This document shows, in pieces, positions 36,017 through 49,200 of a DNA stretch of 64,000 nt. Each line of letters begins with the position of its first letter. Position 1 is the stretch's first letter. Origin of the DNA: Phocoena phocoena. Taxonomy: Eukaryota; Chordata; Mammalia; Artiodactyla; Phocoenidae. The stretch covers positions 63,721,464-63,785,463 of the forward strand of contig NC_089224.1 in NCBI RefSeq assembly GCF_963924675.1, read 5' to 3'. A program made the position numbers and the translations under genes. Below the pieces are notes generated by a model. That model saw nothing but the letters and a program-made list of their open reading frames with translations. It did no database searches and had not been told where the DNA came from.

Positions 36017-36899
36017 GAGGCAGCTTGCGGAAGATAACCGTTCTCCGAGAACTCTCCCTTTCCCTGCTCGGTGTGTCCAAAAAAAAAAAAAAAAAGCTTA
36101 ATAAAAAAGGACAATGCGATCTGGGCTCTCATCCCTTCTCCGTGGAAGCAAGGTTTAAATCACCGGTATTTATGACAGAAAGGGACGCGCTTAGTCCACG
36201 CCTCCTTGTTTTACAAACGGAAAGGAAAATTGAGTTTACAGAAGTTCACGGCACTTGCCAGGGAGACGCATAGCTCCATAGTGACTGTGTGGGACCAAAG
36301 AGGCCAAGTAACTCCCCCCCTCCACCTCAATGTCTTCACACCATTCAAACAAAAATGTGCCCTTTGCGGCGGGATGCGGAGTCAGATGCCGGCTGTGTGA
36401 AGCAATCCTAGAACATTCAAGCATCTGCCAGCCAACCCGCCCCAACCCCCAGGCAGCTTCCATCCTCCGTGCTGGGAAATGTGGCTCAATTCACTTGGGG
36501 GTCAAGTAGCAGCTAGGAGATGAAGCAACCGCAGACCTCCTTGACTTCTTAGTACCCGGTCCAAATGGTCGTCAGGGGAGGTAGAGACTCAGGGTTGTAG
36601 CTGAGGCCTGGGTTCCATCGCAGGGGCGGTGTCCTTGCTTGTTACCACATCAGGAGGCACAAAGAGCTCCTGCTTGGGGCCTCTCTGCAGCCCCTAGGAG
36701 GCCTCATGATCACCTAACGGTGAACCCTTAACCCTGAGAACTGTCCACCCCTACTCCCATCCCATATGGGGCCTTCATGTTTCTAGGGGGCAGATTTTAA
36801 CCACACTCAAATGACTTTCCATATTTTCCCAACAATCCAACTACCACGTAGAAAGGAGGAGGAAAGCAAGGTGTTTGCGGGGCAGGCACTATGGTGAAA

Positions 36900-37005
36900 A
36901 TTTAACTTATCCATGGCAGGAGCCATTGGGCAAACCTCTTCACCTTCCTGGGCCTCAGGTTCCTTGACGAAAGTGAGCAGTAAATTTCAGTGGTTTCCAA
37001 GTTCT
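36900..37005 (+). repeat. Probable MIR fragment
   Basis: 'ggcaaacctcttcaccttcc' and 'tgggcctcaggttccttgac' resemble the MIR central region. Short and diverged. Confidence 0.5.
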
Positions 37006-37934
37006 TTCTTAAACATTAACATCAATAAGAAATGCTAACTACCATGTGATGGTTATCATGATTCAGATAATAAGTTCGAGGCATGAAGCAAGTCCAAGAA
37101 GGACAAGAAGAGGAGGAGGGAGGAAAAAGAATTAGAAACAAACCAACTTCGGTGTTGATTTTGGTGACAGTTCTGCTCCTCCATACTTCCGTTGTTGATC
37201 CTAATCAAAATCCTAGTTAAAAATGTGATAATGAAACCCAAAAATGTCAACTAGTGAAAGATGGGGACATGGAATAGTTTCACAAAAGATGCAGGTCCCC
37301 AGAGCCCAGATCTAATGCAGACTCATTCAAGTGACTCTTAGAGGGTTCTCACATGTCATCAAGGTTCTATGATCTTGTGACTTCTAGATTAGGTCCGTAT
37401 GGCCGGATTTTAAGCAAAAAAGCTACCAGACCACTCAAACAGGCCTCCCTAGCCCTGTCCTGTGTGATATGCCCCCTCTGGGGTCTGAGTTTGGGCTCCG
37501 GAGAAGGCCAAACATTTCCTTTGCTGTTAGCCCAGAAGTCTCCCTGAAATGTGTCCTTGCCAGCCAGAGGAATAACTCTCAATTTCCACCAGAAGCATCC
37601 CTATGGTCAAGCTTTACCCCAACCTAGTAGAAGATATGCACAACACAGATGCTCCACGATGTCCATCATGATGGATTGGGGGGAGGGAAGGAATGGCTAA
37701 GAAGAGAAGATCAAACCATACTGGGCTCTGTCTTTGCTTTCACCTGGATAGCAAGCGACCGTCCATATATCCAAGCGACTGAAGTGTGATCACAGGTCTG
37801 GAAGCCAATCGGCCAAAACACAGACACTTCTGTATACATAGTACTTGACCTGCCTGAGTTTTGAGATTCTCTCCCTCTATGAAATAATTAGTGAAGAAAA
37901 GTAGAAGACTCTCCAGGGATTCTGTTCTAGCCCT

Positions 37935-38050
37935 TGTTTTGCCAACTAAAGTAACCCTTGACCTTGGGCCAATTTACTCACCATCACTCCTTTAGGCTTC
38001 AATTGGCTACTCTGCAAAATGAAAGACGAACCAAATTACCTCTAAAGGTC
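37935..38050 (+). repeat. Probable MIR fragment
   Basis: 'cttgaccttgggccaattta' and 'ctactctgcaaaatgaaaga' resemble the MIR central region. Confidence 0.5.
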
Positions 38051-38379
38051 TTTCCCATATTTTTAAAAATACTTTTGGGTGGAGTGAGAAAATGAAAAAG
38101 GCTTGTGTGAAGGTTTCTCCATGGAGGTGTGTGGGAAGGAGAGAAGAGGGGACAGGGAAAGAAGAAAGCCCAGCTTGAGGGCGCACCCCTTATAACAAAG
38201 TGCTACATAAACTTTAAGAGCCATGAGGAAATATTCTCTTTGAAAACGCTGACCCCAGCCAGCAGGAGGGTGTTCTAAGGGAGAAAAGATGAGGAGTTCG
38301 AAGGGGGCAGGCAAAGGGGAGATGTCACTTGGTTCAAACTGATTTAACGGGGTGAGAGTGCAGGTGCAAGAAACTCCTG

Positions 38380-38840
38380 TCCTCACCTCCTGGCCACCAA
38401 CCCCCCGCCCCCGCCCCCAGCCCTCCACCCCTACCCCTTCTTTTGCAGAAGATTTATTGGCGAGGTGAGGCCAGGCTAACAAAACTGCAACCCCGGGTGC
38501 TTCGGACCCCGCAAGAATGCTTTGATCCTCCCACAGTGTCTAGTGGTCCCCAGCGGATTGCATTGCCAAATGCCAGGGACCCCCTGGGCGGGGCCACTGC
38601 CCAAGGATCCAGCTTCCCCAAAACCAGCGGTGGGTGCATCCTCCCTGCGGCAAGAAGCCGCGTGGGGGCGCGCCAACCAGCACTCGATAGACACGGCGGA
38701 GACCCAGAGGCGCCGGGGTCCCGCGGCCTCGGAACCCGAGCGGCACCGCGCACCAGCCGCGTGAAATCCTCGCGCCCTCCCGCCCTCTTTTCTAGGTGGG
38801 GTCGGCGGTCAGTGGTGAACAGTGATCGATTGGAAGTCTG
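38380..38840. promoter_or_regulatory. Second upstream CpG-rich block
   Basis: A short CG-dense block follows a C-run at about 38400-38418. A pyrimidine tract ending in ttttgcag (AG at 38447-38448) resembles a plus-strand splice acceptor. No protein family is recognisable. Regulatory or noncoding-transcript function is only inferred. Confidence 0.45.
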
Positions 38841-39334
38841 AAGGGTCATCGGCGAAGGAGGGAGAGACTGTAGGGGTCATTTGCTTGTCTGGGGGCTTCT
38901 GAATCCTACTCCTTCTAGTCTTTTAAGCGTCTACTTGGAGAGGGGGCTTTCTTGCGCTGATTCTTGGATTACTTTTCCCGGGACGGAAAGGAGAAGAAGG
39001 AATCACAGTTATTGACGGCCCACCGTTTGTCAGATTCGTTTGTCAGATTCCATGCCAGACCCTTCCAACTTGGTGTTATCAACTCTTCACAGCTTTTCAT
39101 TTTACAGTTCAAGATGCAGGTTCCAAGAGGCTGTGCTGTCCAGGGTACAGGGCTAGGACAACAGAAACCAGATCCGAATTTGAAGCCTCCCATTCCAGCA
39201 TGCTTCCCACCAGTAGTTACTTAGACCTAAGTCCCAGCTGCTTCTGCAGGAAACCAATCCCCCAAACCCCGAAGTTAGGAAATGACCCAAAACAAATCCG
39301 CACAATGCAAAGATTACAGGAAGCTGTGTAAACC

Positions 39335-39475
39335 AGCCTGGGCTCTGAAAGCATAGAAGACCCCAAATCATTTCTGAGGCTCCTGAGAAGTTTTGGGCAA
39401 GTCACGTGACCTCTCTATGTTTCAGTTACTCATTTGTAAGATGAGGATAATAAATACTTTTCCTTGCCAATACCA
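39335..39475 (+). repeat. MIR SINE relic
   Basis: 'ttttgggcaagtcacgtgac', then 'ctctatgtttcagttactca' and 'tttgtaagatgaggataata'. Confidence 0.7.
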
Positions 39476-39479
39476 GTGG

Positions 39480-42400
39480 TTTCCTAAGTTCAAAATAGAA
39501 AAAAAAAAAAAACTAGAATTCTTTGGAAATTATAAAGCATTCTGAACATAAGGTATTAATGAGGTCCCCCTTGTCTTATTTTGACAAATCAGGAACATCA
39601 TGCCCTGGTAGCAAGTTGATAAGATCAAATAAAATGATGGCTGTGAAAGGCCACAGAGGGGAATACTGTGCTGTTTTATTAATGATTGTTCAAGCAATAC
39701 CCTTCTCAGAAGTGAAGCTGCCACTATGTTCCTTCATTAGCCAAATTAAAACTTCAGTGCTTAAAGCTTTGGAATGCTTACATAGATTTCTTTAACCCTG
39801 TGGAAGCATTGAGAAGGAAATATTATTCTCACTTTGAAAAGCAAGAGGGATGCAGAAAGTTAACAAAAAACCTTGCTACATAAACGGATCGACCAAAAGG
39901 CTTTCCATTTCTCCTCCAAAAAATAACTTTGTGTCATTATGCAGGGTAGAACAGATGCATCTTTAACTCTCTTACCTCAGTCTGCTAAGGCTGGTTTCCA
40001 GCCTTTTCTTTTTCTTATACTTTTAATAATGGAAATGTTAAACAATATACAAAAGCAGGCCAAATAGTGTAATGTCCATTAGCATAATCCAATAGTATAA
40101 TATCCATGCTATTCATATATCCATATGGATACACAATATCTATATAACCGTTAGCCAGATTTAACAGTTGTCCTGGGCCATTCTTTCTGTCCCTCCTTTC
40201 TCAGAAGAATACTTTAGAAGGTCTACTGCATTTCTGTCGATTAAAGCTGCAGCCCCACTGACTGAGTTGGTAAGATTTAATTACAGTAATTGGATAGAAT
40301 TTCTTGGGCCTCAGATCTGATATCTCTTTGAATTAACAACCTTGTGATAAATCATTCCAGCAAAATACTCATTGTTTGAGCAATTGGCTTTATATGCCAA
40401 TGGACTGGAACCAGAGACACAGGTGGCAGAAGTGAATCATGGCTCTAGATTCTAGAAACTGAATTCCTTCTTTTCTAGTGCAGCCTTTTCTAACCAAAAC
40501 ACACAGTAATTAATTACTCCTTCAAAAGGTTTAGGATTCTTATACTATACAGGCCTGGAATTAGTTCCTTTAGCAGAGTTTACCTCAGCCCTGGGTGTAG
40601 ATCTATGAACCTGTTGGACTCCCTACACTCGAGAGAATTTTACTTTTTGCCCAAGACACACCTTGAGCCCAGCCTAGGACATCTTCAACTGTCTCACATT
40701 TACATTAAAACCTCCCCGGAGCTCAAAGAACAGGAGTTTTGTTGTCACTGTTTTCTTTTCTATGGTTTTTCTTTATCCTGGTTTGCACAGTGCATGCAGA
40801 CATCTGTACACTTAACTTTCATCTACTTAAGAGTTACAAGTCAGTAGACTTGGCTTATCTTTTCCAAAAGCACTAGAACTGGCCTCAGTACACAGTCCAG
40901 TGTATGAAAACACGTAATCAAGTTCCAGTTACAGCATTCCCTATAGTATTCCCAGATGCTCCCTGTCATTTGGCAAATCTATAATGTAATAAATATTGAT
41001 GGTTCCCTTACATGTGGTGTTAAGATCTGCCCAGCCAAATATTTTTTTTTTCTGCACTGTCTTTTAAAAATGTGTTGCTAAATTTGTTGTCCTGAAATTT
41101 GTTTGTACTCTGGCAGCTTTATTTAAATGTCAACCAGATGCAGAATTTCACTGTAGTGTTTTCCTTTTTTTTTTTTTTTGAATTTGTCCCTGTGGCTTGT
41201 TGTGTTTTAAGACATTTTTTAAAAGTCTTTCTAACATGTCTGTTCCTGACTGAAGATAAAACATTTTAAAAATCAACGAACTTCTTCAATTAACATGTTC
41301 TAATTTTCCTTTCTGGCTACAAGATCATGGTTTCTGAATTTCAAATGGTTTTCAAGGCAAGACACAAGTAGAGTAACTGCCTCATTGAGTGTAGCTTAAT
41401 GTTACTGTAACGGTGACTTCTGCACCACGGGAGGGAACTGTCACTTACAACCTTTTTCCCTCCTCTTCCAGTTACACACACGCTTCCATTCAAAGCCCTG
41501 TTTTCTCTCCTTTCCAAAAATATTATCCTTCTGGGGAGAAATTTTTCATGCATAAACTCAGCTCAACCAGTGACTTTTTTCAAACAAAATTTGAGAAAAC
41601 CAATTCTTAATTATTTTAGGGAGGTAACATATACACTAGTTTTTAAACCTAGCTTTGAGCATGTTGATAATTAAAAATTTAAAGAGAAAAACCCATGCAT
41701 TTAGCCTGTGAGGAGAAAGACTCTTGAGTCTTTTGGAAGTTACCAAATTCTTAGTAAAAGCAAAAATGTTTTTATAACTATTTTACATTACAGATTCTAC
41801 AGCAGGACAGAATGGTTTCTATTTTTCTAAAGTTCCATAATTATGAGCATTCAGTGCTACATGAGTACACATATTTGGTAGGCTCAGATAAATAACGGTA
41901 GTTTTGTTATCACTGCTACAGGAAAGGTTTTTGTTGGTCTTTTTAAACAACTACTCGATCTAAAAAACAAAGCAAAGGGAAAAAAAGCAAAAAGCTTTTA
42001 ACAACTCCTCTATTTAAAAAAAAAGCAAAAGAAACTGATTATTCTGTATGGTACACAGAAGAACAAAATAAGTTTCAGGAAATTTAGAATGTTCACTTAA
42101 AAATCTACTTTGTCTATACACTTTCTGCGAGGATATTAAGTGTGGAATTTTATCTAGAAATATTGATAAGTTTACATCATAATGAGATTAACCCGAGTTT
42201 GTTTTTGTCTGTGTGTCTGTTATAGTTTCATTAACCAAATTTCTCATACTTGATACAAATTAGAAATAGAATTTAAAAGCTTTCTAAAAGTACAATTTAG
42301 CTTTTACTTCTGTTGTAAAATTAGTTTCTCTAAAAACTATAAAACTAATTTAACTGATATGAAAAATCCAAAGTCTGTGCTGCCTAGTTTAGGAAAGGAG

Positions 42401-43500
42401 ACAACTCAGTAGGGCCAACAATTTCATTTCTATTTCTTGTTAACTGCTTGCACATCTTGAAATGAAAACAGCCAGAATAGGCTACTTTTAAATTACTCAA
42501 TAATTACAATATTCTAACGAAAGAATTTGGGATTTATCATGTGCAATAGAGTTGCTCAGGAGTGACAGGCGAGGGATTTTTCATGCGATGCTGCTTCCTT
42601 TATGCTGCTGTGTTATTTGATAACCATCCCCAGGGACCTGGGTCCCAGTCCTATCTTCAGTTTGAATCTCATCCAGTCAAGAGACAATTAATCTCAATCT
42701 GAGTCAGTCCTACTAAGTTTCAGTAGAGCCATGCTGAAGTTTGGGGCAGCCACTTACAGAAAACCCAGAATGGAGGGGAAAGCTACACGTAATAGCTTTC
42801 TTTGTACCATTCACTGCCTCTGGGAAAGCAGATCTTAATGGGCTTTAAAAGGCATTTCTATGAATGCATTTTTTTCACTCTTACTTAGGTTCAAAACATT
42901 GAAGGAGCTTCCTTCCTCTGTAGGCAATGAGGTTTTTTTCTTTTTAATTCAACTGTCAATGAAATTGTAAGAAGAATTATAAGTCCATATTTGATGACTC
43001 TCCAAGATTCCAAGTCATAATTAGATCATTCTAATGTGTTTGAGAAGTTAAATTCACATCCATCACATAGGCTGTTAGCAAAAGAACACCCAGAAGACAG
43101 TAGTGGCAACAAGCTAAGTAATTCTGAGACTGAAACTGCTCTGCCTCGATCATTTGGGTTTGGGGAAGGGGGAGCAGGCCATGTCTCCAAATAGAAATGA
43201 GCAGATAATTCTTACAGGCATAAGCAGCAGTCCATTGACCTGACAGGGCCTCAGAGACCAGCAAAACCCTTGTCTGACGCTGACAAGTGTCAGAGTGGTA
43301 CGCCTTGCCAGTGAAGCAGTTTCTAAGCAAAACCCACTTGTGAGCACTGTGGTAAGACAGCCGAAACAGTTTATAGGAGAGAGTCCTCATTGCCATCTTG
43401 GGCTTGTGGGACTGGGGATGGGCAGGGGATGGTAACTATCTTGATAAACAAGCAGCCTGATGTAATTAATCTTTGTAAAACATTAAATTTAACGCTCATA
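39480..43500. other. Four kilobases of AT-rich sequence with no gene or young repeat
   Basis: No transposon recognised and no coding frame above 121 codons. A 15-nt T run occurs near 41165. It may hold conserved noncoding elements, which only alignment could show. Confidence 0.5.
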
Positions 43501-43504
43501 ATGG

Positions 43505-43633
43505 TTTTTTTTTTTTTTTTCCTGGACACGTTGCACGGCTGGTGGAATCTTAGTTCCCTGACCGGGGATTGAACCGGCGCCCTCGTCAGTGAAAGCACGG
43601 AGTCCTAACCACTGGATCGCCAGGGAATTCCCC
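43505..43633 (-). mobile_element. tRNA-derived SINE, short CHR-1-like copy
   Basis: Reverse copy: T-run, then 'cacggctggtggaatcttag', 'gaccggggattgaaccggcg' and a terminal 'cactggatcgccagggaatt'. The flanking duplication is probably TAATG-like but short. Confidence 0.85.
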
Positions 43634-43949
43634 TGTAATGTTTATTTTTTAAATATTCATAAAAGCCCTGGACCCCAGTCTCCGGCCCTCTGCAAACTAA
43701 TTTTGAAACTGAGGTTGAGAAAAGTTTTAAACAGCTAAGTCTCACCCTTATTATCTGGGGCCAATGAGCTATGAAATGACCAAAAAACTAAGTGTTAATA
43801 TAAGAAAAATAAAATGGGACAATAGGCCTGGATAATCCCCATGCTCTCTAACCAGCCTCTGTGTAATCAAGAGTTTATTTTCAAGGCCAGCCTTCCTGTC
43901 TGGTGTGTGGCTCAGTCTCCCATGCCCTCAGCCTGGCCTGTCTCCACAG

Positions 43950-44555
43950 CCTCCCCTGTTGGCAAGCCTCTCCAAATTCAGTCCTCCTTTACAGCAGCAG
44001 GTGCATCATCTGAAGACATCACTGTGGTCCATCCTCCAACCGTATCACTCCCTGCTCAGTGCCCCAGGCCAGTGCCACCAGCCCTAACTCTCGTCTAGCA
44101 CGCAAAGCCATCCACAACCTCAATTTCCGCTTCTGTCTATGAGAGCCCACCCACACTGGGCTGCCCAATACCCTCTATTGTACCCACAGGTCTTTACTGA
44201 CACCTCCTCTCTATCTGTCCACTGCTACCAGCCCCTCAGTACTCCACCAATCACAATCCACCATCTCTTAAGGATTGGTTCACATTTTATGAAACCTTCT
44301 CTGCCTACCCCATCCTTTGACCTCTGATTTATCTCAACATCTATGCTCTTTATCCTCTACCTTGTATTTTTAGTTATTTTTATATTGTTTTATTTACTTT
44401 TTATCATTTTGGTAAGTCATTTTTCTAAATCTAGGCTGCAGGCTCCTTAAGAATAGGGACCATTTCTTAAAACTCGTGTTCCCAATATCACCTAGAACAA
44501 CACCTTAAAGAACATACGTGGTCAGTGGATATTTGCTGATTAAATGATTAGGTCA
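43950..44555 (+). repeat. L2 LINE relic (3' end)
   Basis: L2 landmarks: 'accttctctgcctaccccat', 'ggctgcaggctccttaagaa' and 'tagggaccatttcttaaaac', ending 'gatatttgctgattaaatga'. Confidence 0.7.
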
Positions 44556-44584
44556 CTAGTTTGTGAGTGGAAAATAAAGGTCTT

Positions 44585-45440
44585 TCATTCATTAATATAA
44601 CAGATACTTATTGAGTACTTATGTGTTAAGCCCAGTTCTAAGCTCTGGAGACACAGCAGTGAACAAAACAGACAAAATCCCCTGGCCTTATGGAGGGGAG
44701 ACAGACAATTACAAACATATAAGAAAGTATATAATATGTCAGATGGTGATAAGTGCCATGAAAAAAAAAAAGTCCTCTCAAAATTCATATATTGAAGCGC
44801 TAACCCCCAATGTGACTGTACTTGGAGACAGGGCTTTTAGGAGGTGATGAAGGTTAAATGAGATCATGAGGGTAGGGTCCTAGCTGATAGGATTGGTAGA
44901 CTTATAAGAAGTGAGATTGATCACTGTCTCTCTGCACACATGCTCTGAGGGACACAGCAAGGACACAGGGGGAAGGTGACTGTCTGCAAACCAGGACGAG
45001 AGCCCTCACCAGAACCTAACCATTCTGGCACCCTGATCAAGGACCTCCAGACTCCAGAACTGTGAGAAAATGAATGTCTGTTGTTTAAGCAAAAACAAAA
45101 CAAACAAACAAAAAACCCCAAGTAAGAGGAATAAGGAGTGTCTGGAAGGGGTGCTATTTTATACAGAGTGGCTTCACTGATAAGGGACATTTGAACAGAG
45201 ACCTAAAGAGGTGTTGCTATCTGATGGAAGAACATTCCAGCCAGAGAAAATGACAACGGCCCTGAGGTAGGAACATGCTTGGCGTGTTCAATGAACAAGA
45301 AGCGGCACAAATGCAACTGTATCAGAGTAAGGGAGACAGTGATGGTGAACGGAGTGTTTGAGAAGTGGGGAGGGACAGATCATATAGAACCTGGGCTTTC
45401 ACTGTGAGGAAGATGGGGAACTTAAATAAACAGAAGTGTA
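44585..45440 (+). repeat. Ancient interspersed repeat split by an MLT1A-type LTR
   Basis: The left half (44585-44768, 'agacacagcagtgaacaaaa') and right half (about 45120-45440, 'acatgcttggcgtgttcaat') read as one very common old mammalian repeat. I do not assign the family with confidence. Confidence 0.55.
44772..45095 (+). mobile_element. MLT1A-type LTR fragment (ERVL-MaLR)
   Basis: 'aaaattcatatattgaagcg', 'ctgtacttggagacagggct' and 'ccagactccagaactgtgag' follow the MLT1A order. Both ends are truncated. No internal retroviral genes are present, so this is a noncoding solo-LTR relic. Confidence 0.8.
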
Positions 45441-45524
45441 AAGCATTAAAGCAGTTTGTGTCATTTAAGCATGAATGCCAGTGTCTAAAATCAGACCAAC
45501 ACTCAGGCTATTTGTGTAAAATAA

Positions 45525-45740
45525 AATCGCTGCTACATTTATAGAGCACCCACCTAAGGCCAGGTGCATTAACAGATTATCTAATTAATTCCTCTGAGTT
45601 GAGCAATATGTCCATTTTGTAGACATACAGAGTTTAAGAAACTTTCCCATGGTCACACATCTGATCAATTATCGGTGGGCCTAGAATTCACCTCCAGATA
45701 GATCTAACTCCAGAGCCCATTCCTTTAACCATTGTTGGTG
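45525..45740 (-). repeat. MIR SINE relic
   Basis: Reverse MIR: 'gattatctaattaattcctc', 'tccattttgtagacatacag' and 'ctccagagcccattccttta'. Confidence 0.75.
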
Positions 45741-46084
45741 GAAACTGAAGAAGTCTCAAATATACATTATACTTGAATACAGATGACTTGTATATAAATG
45801 GTCAATGTCATCTATATGAGTGCTTTTAGTATTGCTAACATTTGAGAATCTGGATATAGACTCTTGGCAAGTGATACTACATAAATAAATGATAAGTTAA
45901 CTGCCATTAACATTATTACTAGCAATTCTCTCATGGGACTACAGTGCATGGAGGCTTGAGAGCTAAAGTCCAGTACTTCGAACTCCTCAGCATCCAGGCC
46001 CCAGTGTCCTCTTACTGAATGAAGCCTCTCCATTGGCCTCAACAACACCCAAAGGGGCAAATGCTGCACCTATCCTGACGGTAG

Positions 46085-46232
46085 AAGCTCTCAACTCCCA
46101 GAATAGATGGAAACCACCTGCGAAATTTTGGCTTTCCCTCATCCCCAAAAAAGTGTCCAGGCCAGCACCCCTGCAGGTGCTGAATCAGGAACCAGGCACT
46201 TTTATGGCCATCAAAATTAAGAATCACTGACC
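46085..46232 (+). mobile_element. MER5/MER3-like hAT DNA transposon relic
   Basis: 'gaagctctcaactcccagaa', 'aggtgctgaatcaggaacca' and 'aaattaagaatcactgaccc' show diverged hAT-Charlie ends and middle. Confidence 0.55.
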
Positions 46233-46239
46233 CAGGGTC

Positions 46240-49200
46240 TCAAATAGTCTGTTAGACCCATGATATCCAGGGACTTGGTCCAGCTCCGACTTAGTAACTG
46301 AAAGGCTTACTTGGCAAATATCTAGCCAACAAATTCTCTTTTTTTCTATTTCAGAATCATAAAACATGTGTCAGTCAGATACACTTCTAGACTCTGGATT
46401 TGGACCTGCATATGTAAAAGGAGGAGCTATTGAGGGGTACTCTAACAAGCAAAAAGTGTGCAGGAAGTGTTGTTACTACAAAGAGAGAGACCCACTGGCC
46501 CAGTGGATCCTCAAATCAGAAAGCAGGGGTGGGCAGAGGCAGGATGGCAAATGGGCTTCAGTTCTAGAACCAACTCAGATTGCCAATTTGCAGCTGCCAA
46601 GAGCATTGCACCAGGCAAAGGAGTCTGAGGCTGGGCAGCAAAGAGCAGAGTTCAATTAGCGATGACTACCACGGATGTGCAGATGAAACAGCACACTTTA
46701 CATGAGAGTTAAGTGGGAGAATATCGTGCTAGAGAAAGACATCCTACCTCATCCAGAAAAGAAATGAAATTGCAAGGAACATCAAAATTGATAGTTAGCA
46801 GGTAAAAATCCATCTAGTCTCCACTTAACCATCGGAATATTCAAAATGAGATCTCAACAGAAAAAGCCCAGTATTTATAACATTTATTAACTTCCCTAAT
46901 AATGCTAATATTTAAAAGGAAGCACACATTTAATTTACCAGGTGGTTTATCAAGCTATCATGGTTAATGCAGTTATATTTTAGGGTAATCCTGCAGGTGG
47001 AGCAAAGTCATCAACAGTTAGCTAATGTACAGCTGTGCTGACACTACTCTTCTTCCTAATCTAATGGTTTATTTAACTGCTGTCTACTGCCTCCTTTATG
47101 AGCTTTTAGCTTCTTCCTGTGATTTTTCTTGAGCCTGACAATGTGACATTGTTTGATTGTTTTTGTCTTTTTTCCCAAGGTTTATGTTGACTTATATTAT
47201 TCTCATCATGTGCCTACTTGTTCAACATTTATATAAGCAAATCCCTAGGCTAAGAACATGTGAAATAGAAGTTATCATCTACCAACAACCTGATCTTTAA
47301 AAGTATTTAGGCAGGGAGGGGCACAAACAAACTATTTTTAGGTCATCTTTCTCTCTCCATGCAATACAACTCTTAAAGTTACTTTTGCTTTTCCTCCTAT
47401 TTTTATGGAACAATTTCTGACATATAATATTTTAAATATTACAATATCCTAGATTATGCGTAGTTATTTTCTATTTCATGGAACTAGTAAGTATATGTAT
47501 ATATCACACATATATATATATGTATGTGATTTCATGGAACTCTTAAGTACATATAATATCTTACATTATACATAACTATTACTTTTGCACATTACATGTT
47601 AGACATACTTCAACATAAAAGATTTGCTGACTCTGGAAAGAGAACAAGGAACATCTCACGTGACCATGTATGCTTATGCAAATAGCTCCTCTAATTATGC
47701 TACAGAATGATAAATATATTAAATTGACAGCTGGAATCATTTGCTCATGATTTTCAAACATACTTTAGCTTACGAACCTTTCTGCAAAAGAAAGCACCCT
47801 ACAAGGCCCCAACATGAAACAGTTAAATCCTGAGCTACCCTCATTGAAACTGGAATGGGGACCCTGTGTGTCTCTTCTTCTCCAGTTCCCCCAGCCCAGC
47901 CCAGCGTGGCAGTCCCTAAATCACAGAAACTGAGGAAAGGGAGGCTTAGCTGGATGCTATATTATGCAGGATTTGTTTGCTGAGCATTTCAACACCAGAC
48001 TACAAATGCTTTATCATGTTTCCCTTGGATCAATCGCCCCTTTATGAGAGGCTTCTAAAGCAGGAATTATTTTATGAGGCTCCACCATGATGGGCTTTGA
48101 ACATGCCCTTCTTTTTATTTCTTTGAATAATTTATTTTTTAAGTTTACATCCAAAGTCACTTAAATTAATGAGAATAATGTCATTAGAGAATAATGATCA
48201 CAAGATGTGACAAGGCGATGGACGCCTATTATATTAACTTCAGCATCTGTTTCTATAACTTGTTTTGACTATAAGACACTCAGAAACTCCTGATCCATTC
48301 AGACAGGTAGCTGCCAAGAGTAATTTTTAGAACTTTTTAATTGAGGGAGAATTTATATACAGTGAAATGCATAAGCATTAAGTGTACAATCCAATGATTT
48401 TTTATAAAGGTGTGTACCCGTGTAACTAACACCCCAATCAAGATATAGACGCCTATCTGTGTGGCTGACTTTGGGGTGAGGGATAAATGCCTTTGGCAGT
48501 ATGCAGGTAAGCCAGTCTTCAGTCAGAAAATCATCCTGAGAGGACTGCTTAAGAGCTGTGAACCAGGCAGGGCCCCCAATCCCAGTCTGAACAGTAGCCC
48601 CATGTGTTAGAGAAACAGTCCCAGTCAGGCACAGCTGGGGAGCCCCACCCCAGCTCTGTGAACTCAGGCACCATCCCTGAGGCCTAAACACCAAGGGGAC
48701 AGTGGGCACCACAGTTACAATGATGCGCGACGGCATTCTGTATGCGGTGGGGCAGGCCTAGCCCGGGGAGGAGGGGCCGGAGCTCCTTTTCCCAACGTGT
48801 GCTCTCCTTGGGTCAATAGTGAGGTTGTTATGAGAGTGTAATCTGAGCCGGGTAATGTGTGTAGGGTCTGTGGCTTTCTTGTGTCCCTGCTATGTTCATT
48901 AGTATTAGGAGTGTGATGGATTGGCAACACGTGTGTTCTCTGAGTCTTAAACCAGCCCTGAGAGTTTAGCACTCTATTAGTTACACATCACAGAAACCCA
49001 GGGGATGTTTACTCAAAAAAGAGGATCACTTACCAGAGGAAAACATGCTAATTCATTCCTGATACCGTCTGGGGAGAGGGACACCCCATCGGCCAGGGAG
49101 TGGTGTAACCCGTCATCCAAGACAGAGGTGCAGTGAGGGGCTGGCGGGAAGCTACAGAAAGCCCCAGCTCCCCCCGGCCTGGAAACCCTGAAATCTCAGA

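Noticed and set aside
47460..47580. Imperfect local duplication around atttcatggaact with TA microsatellite
   Set aside because: Noted, but too diverged and AT-rich to tell from slippage.
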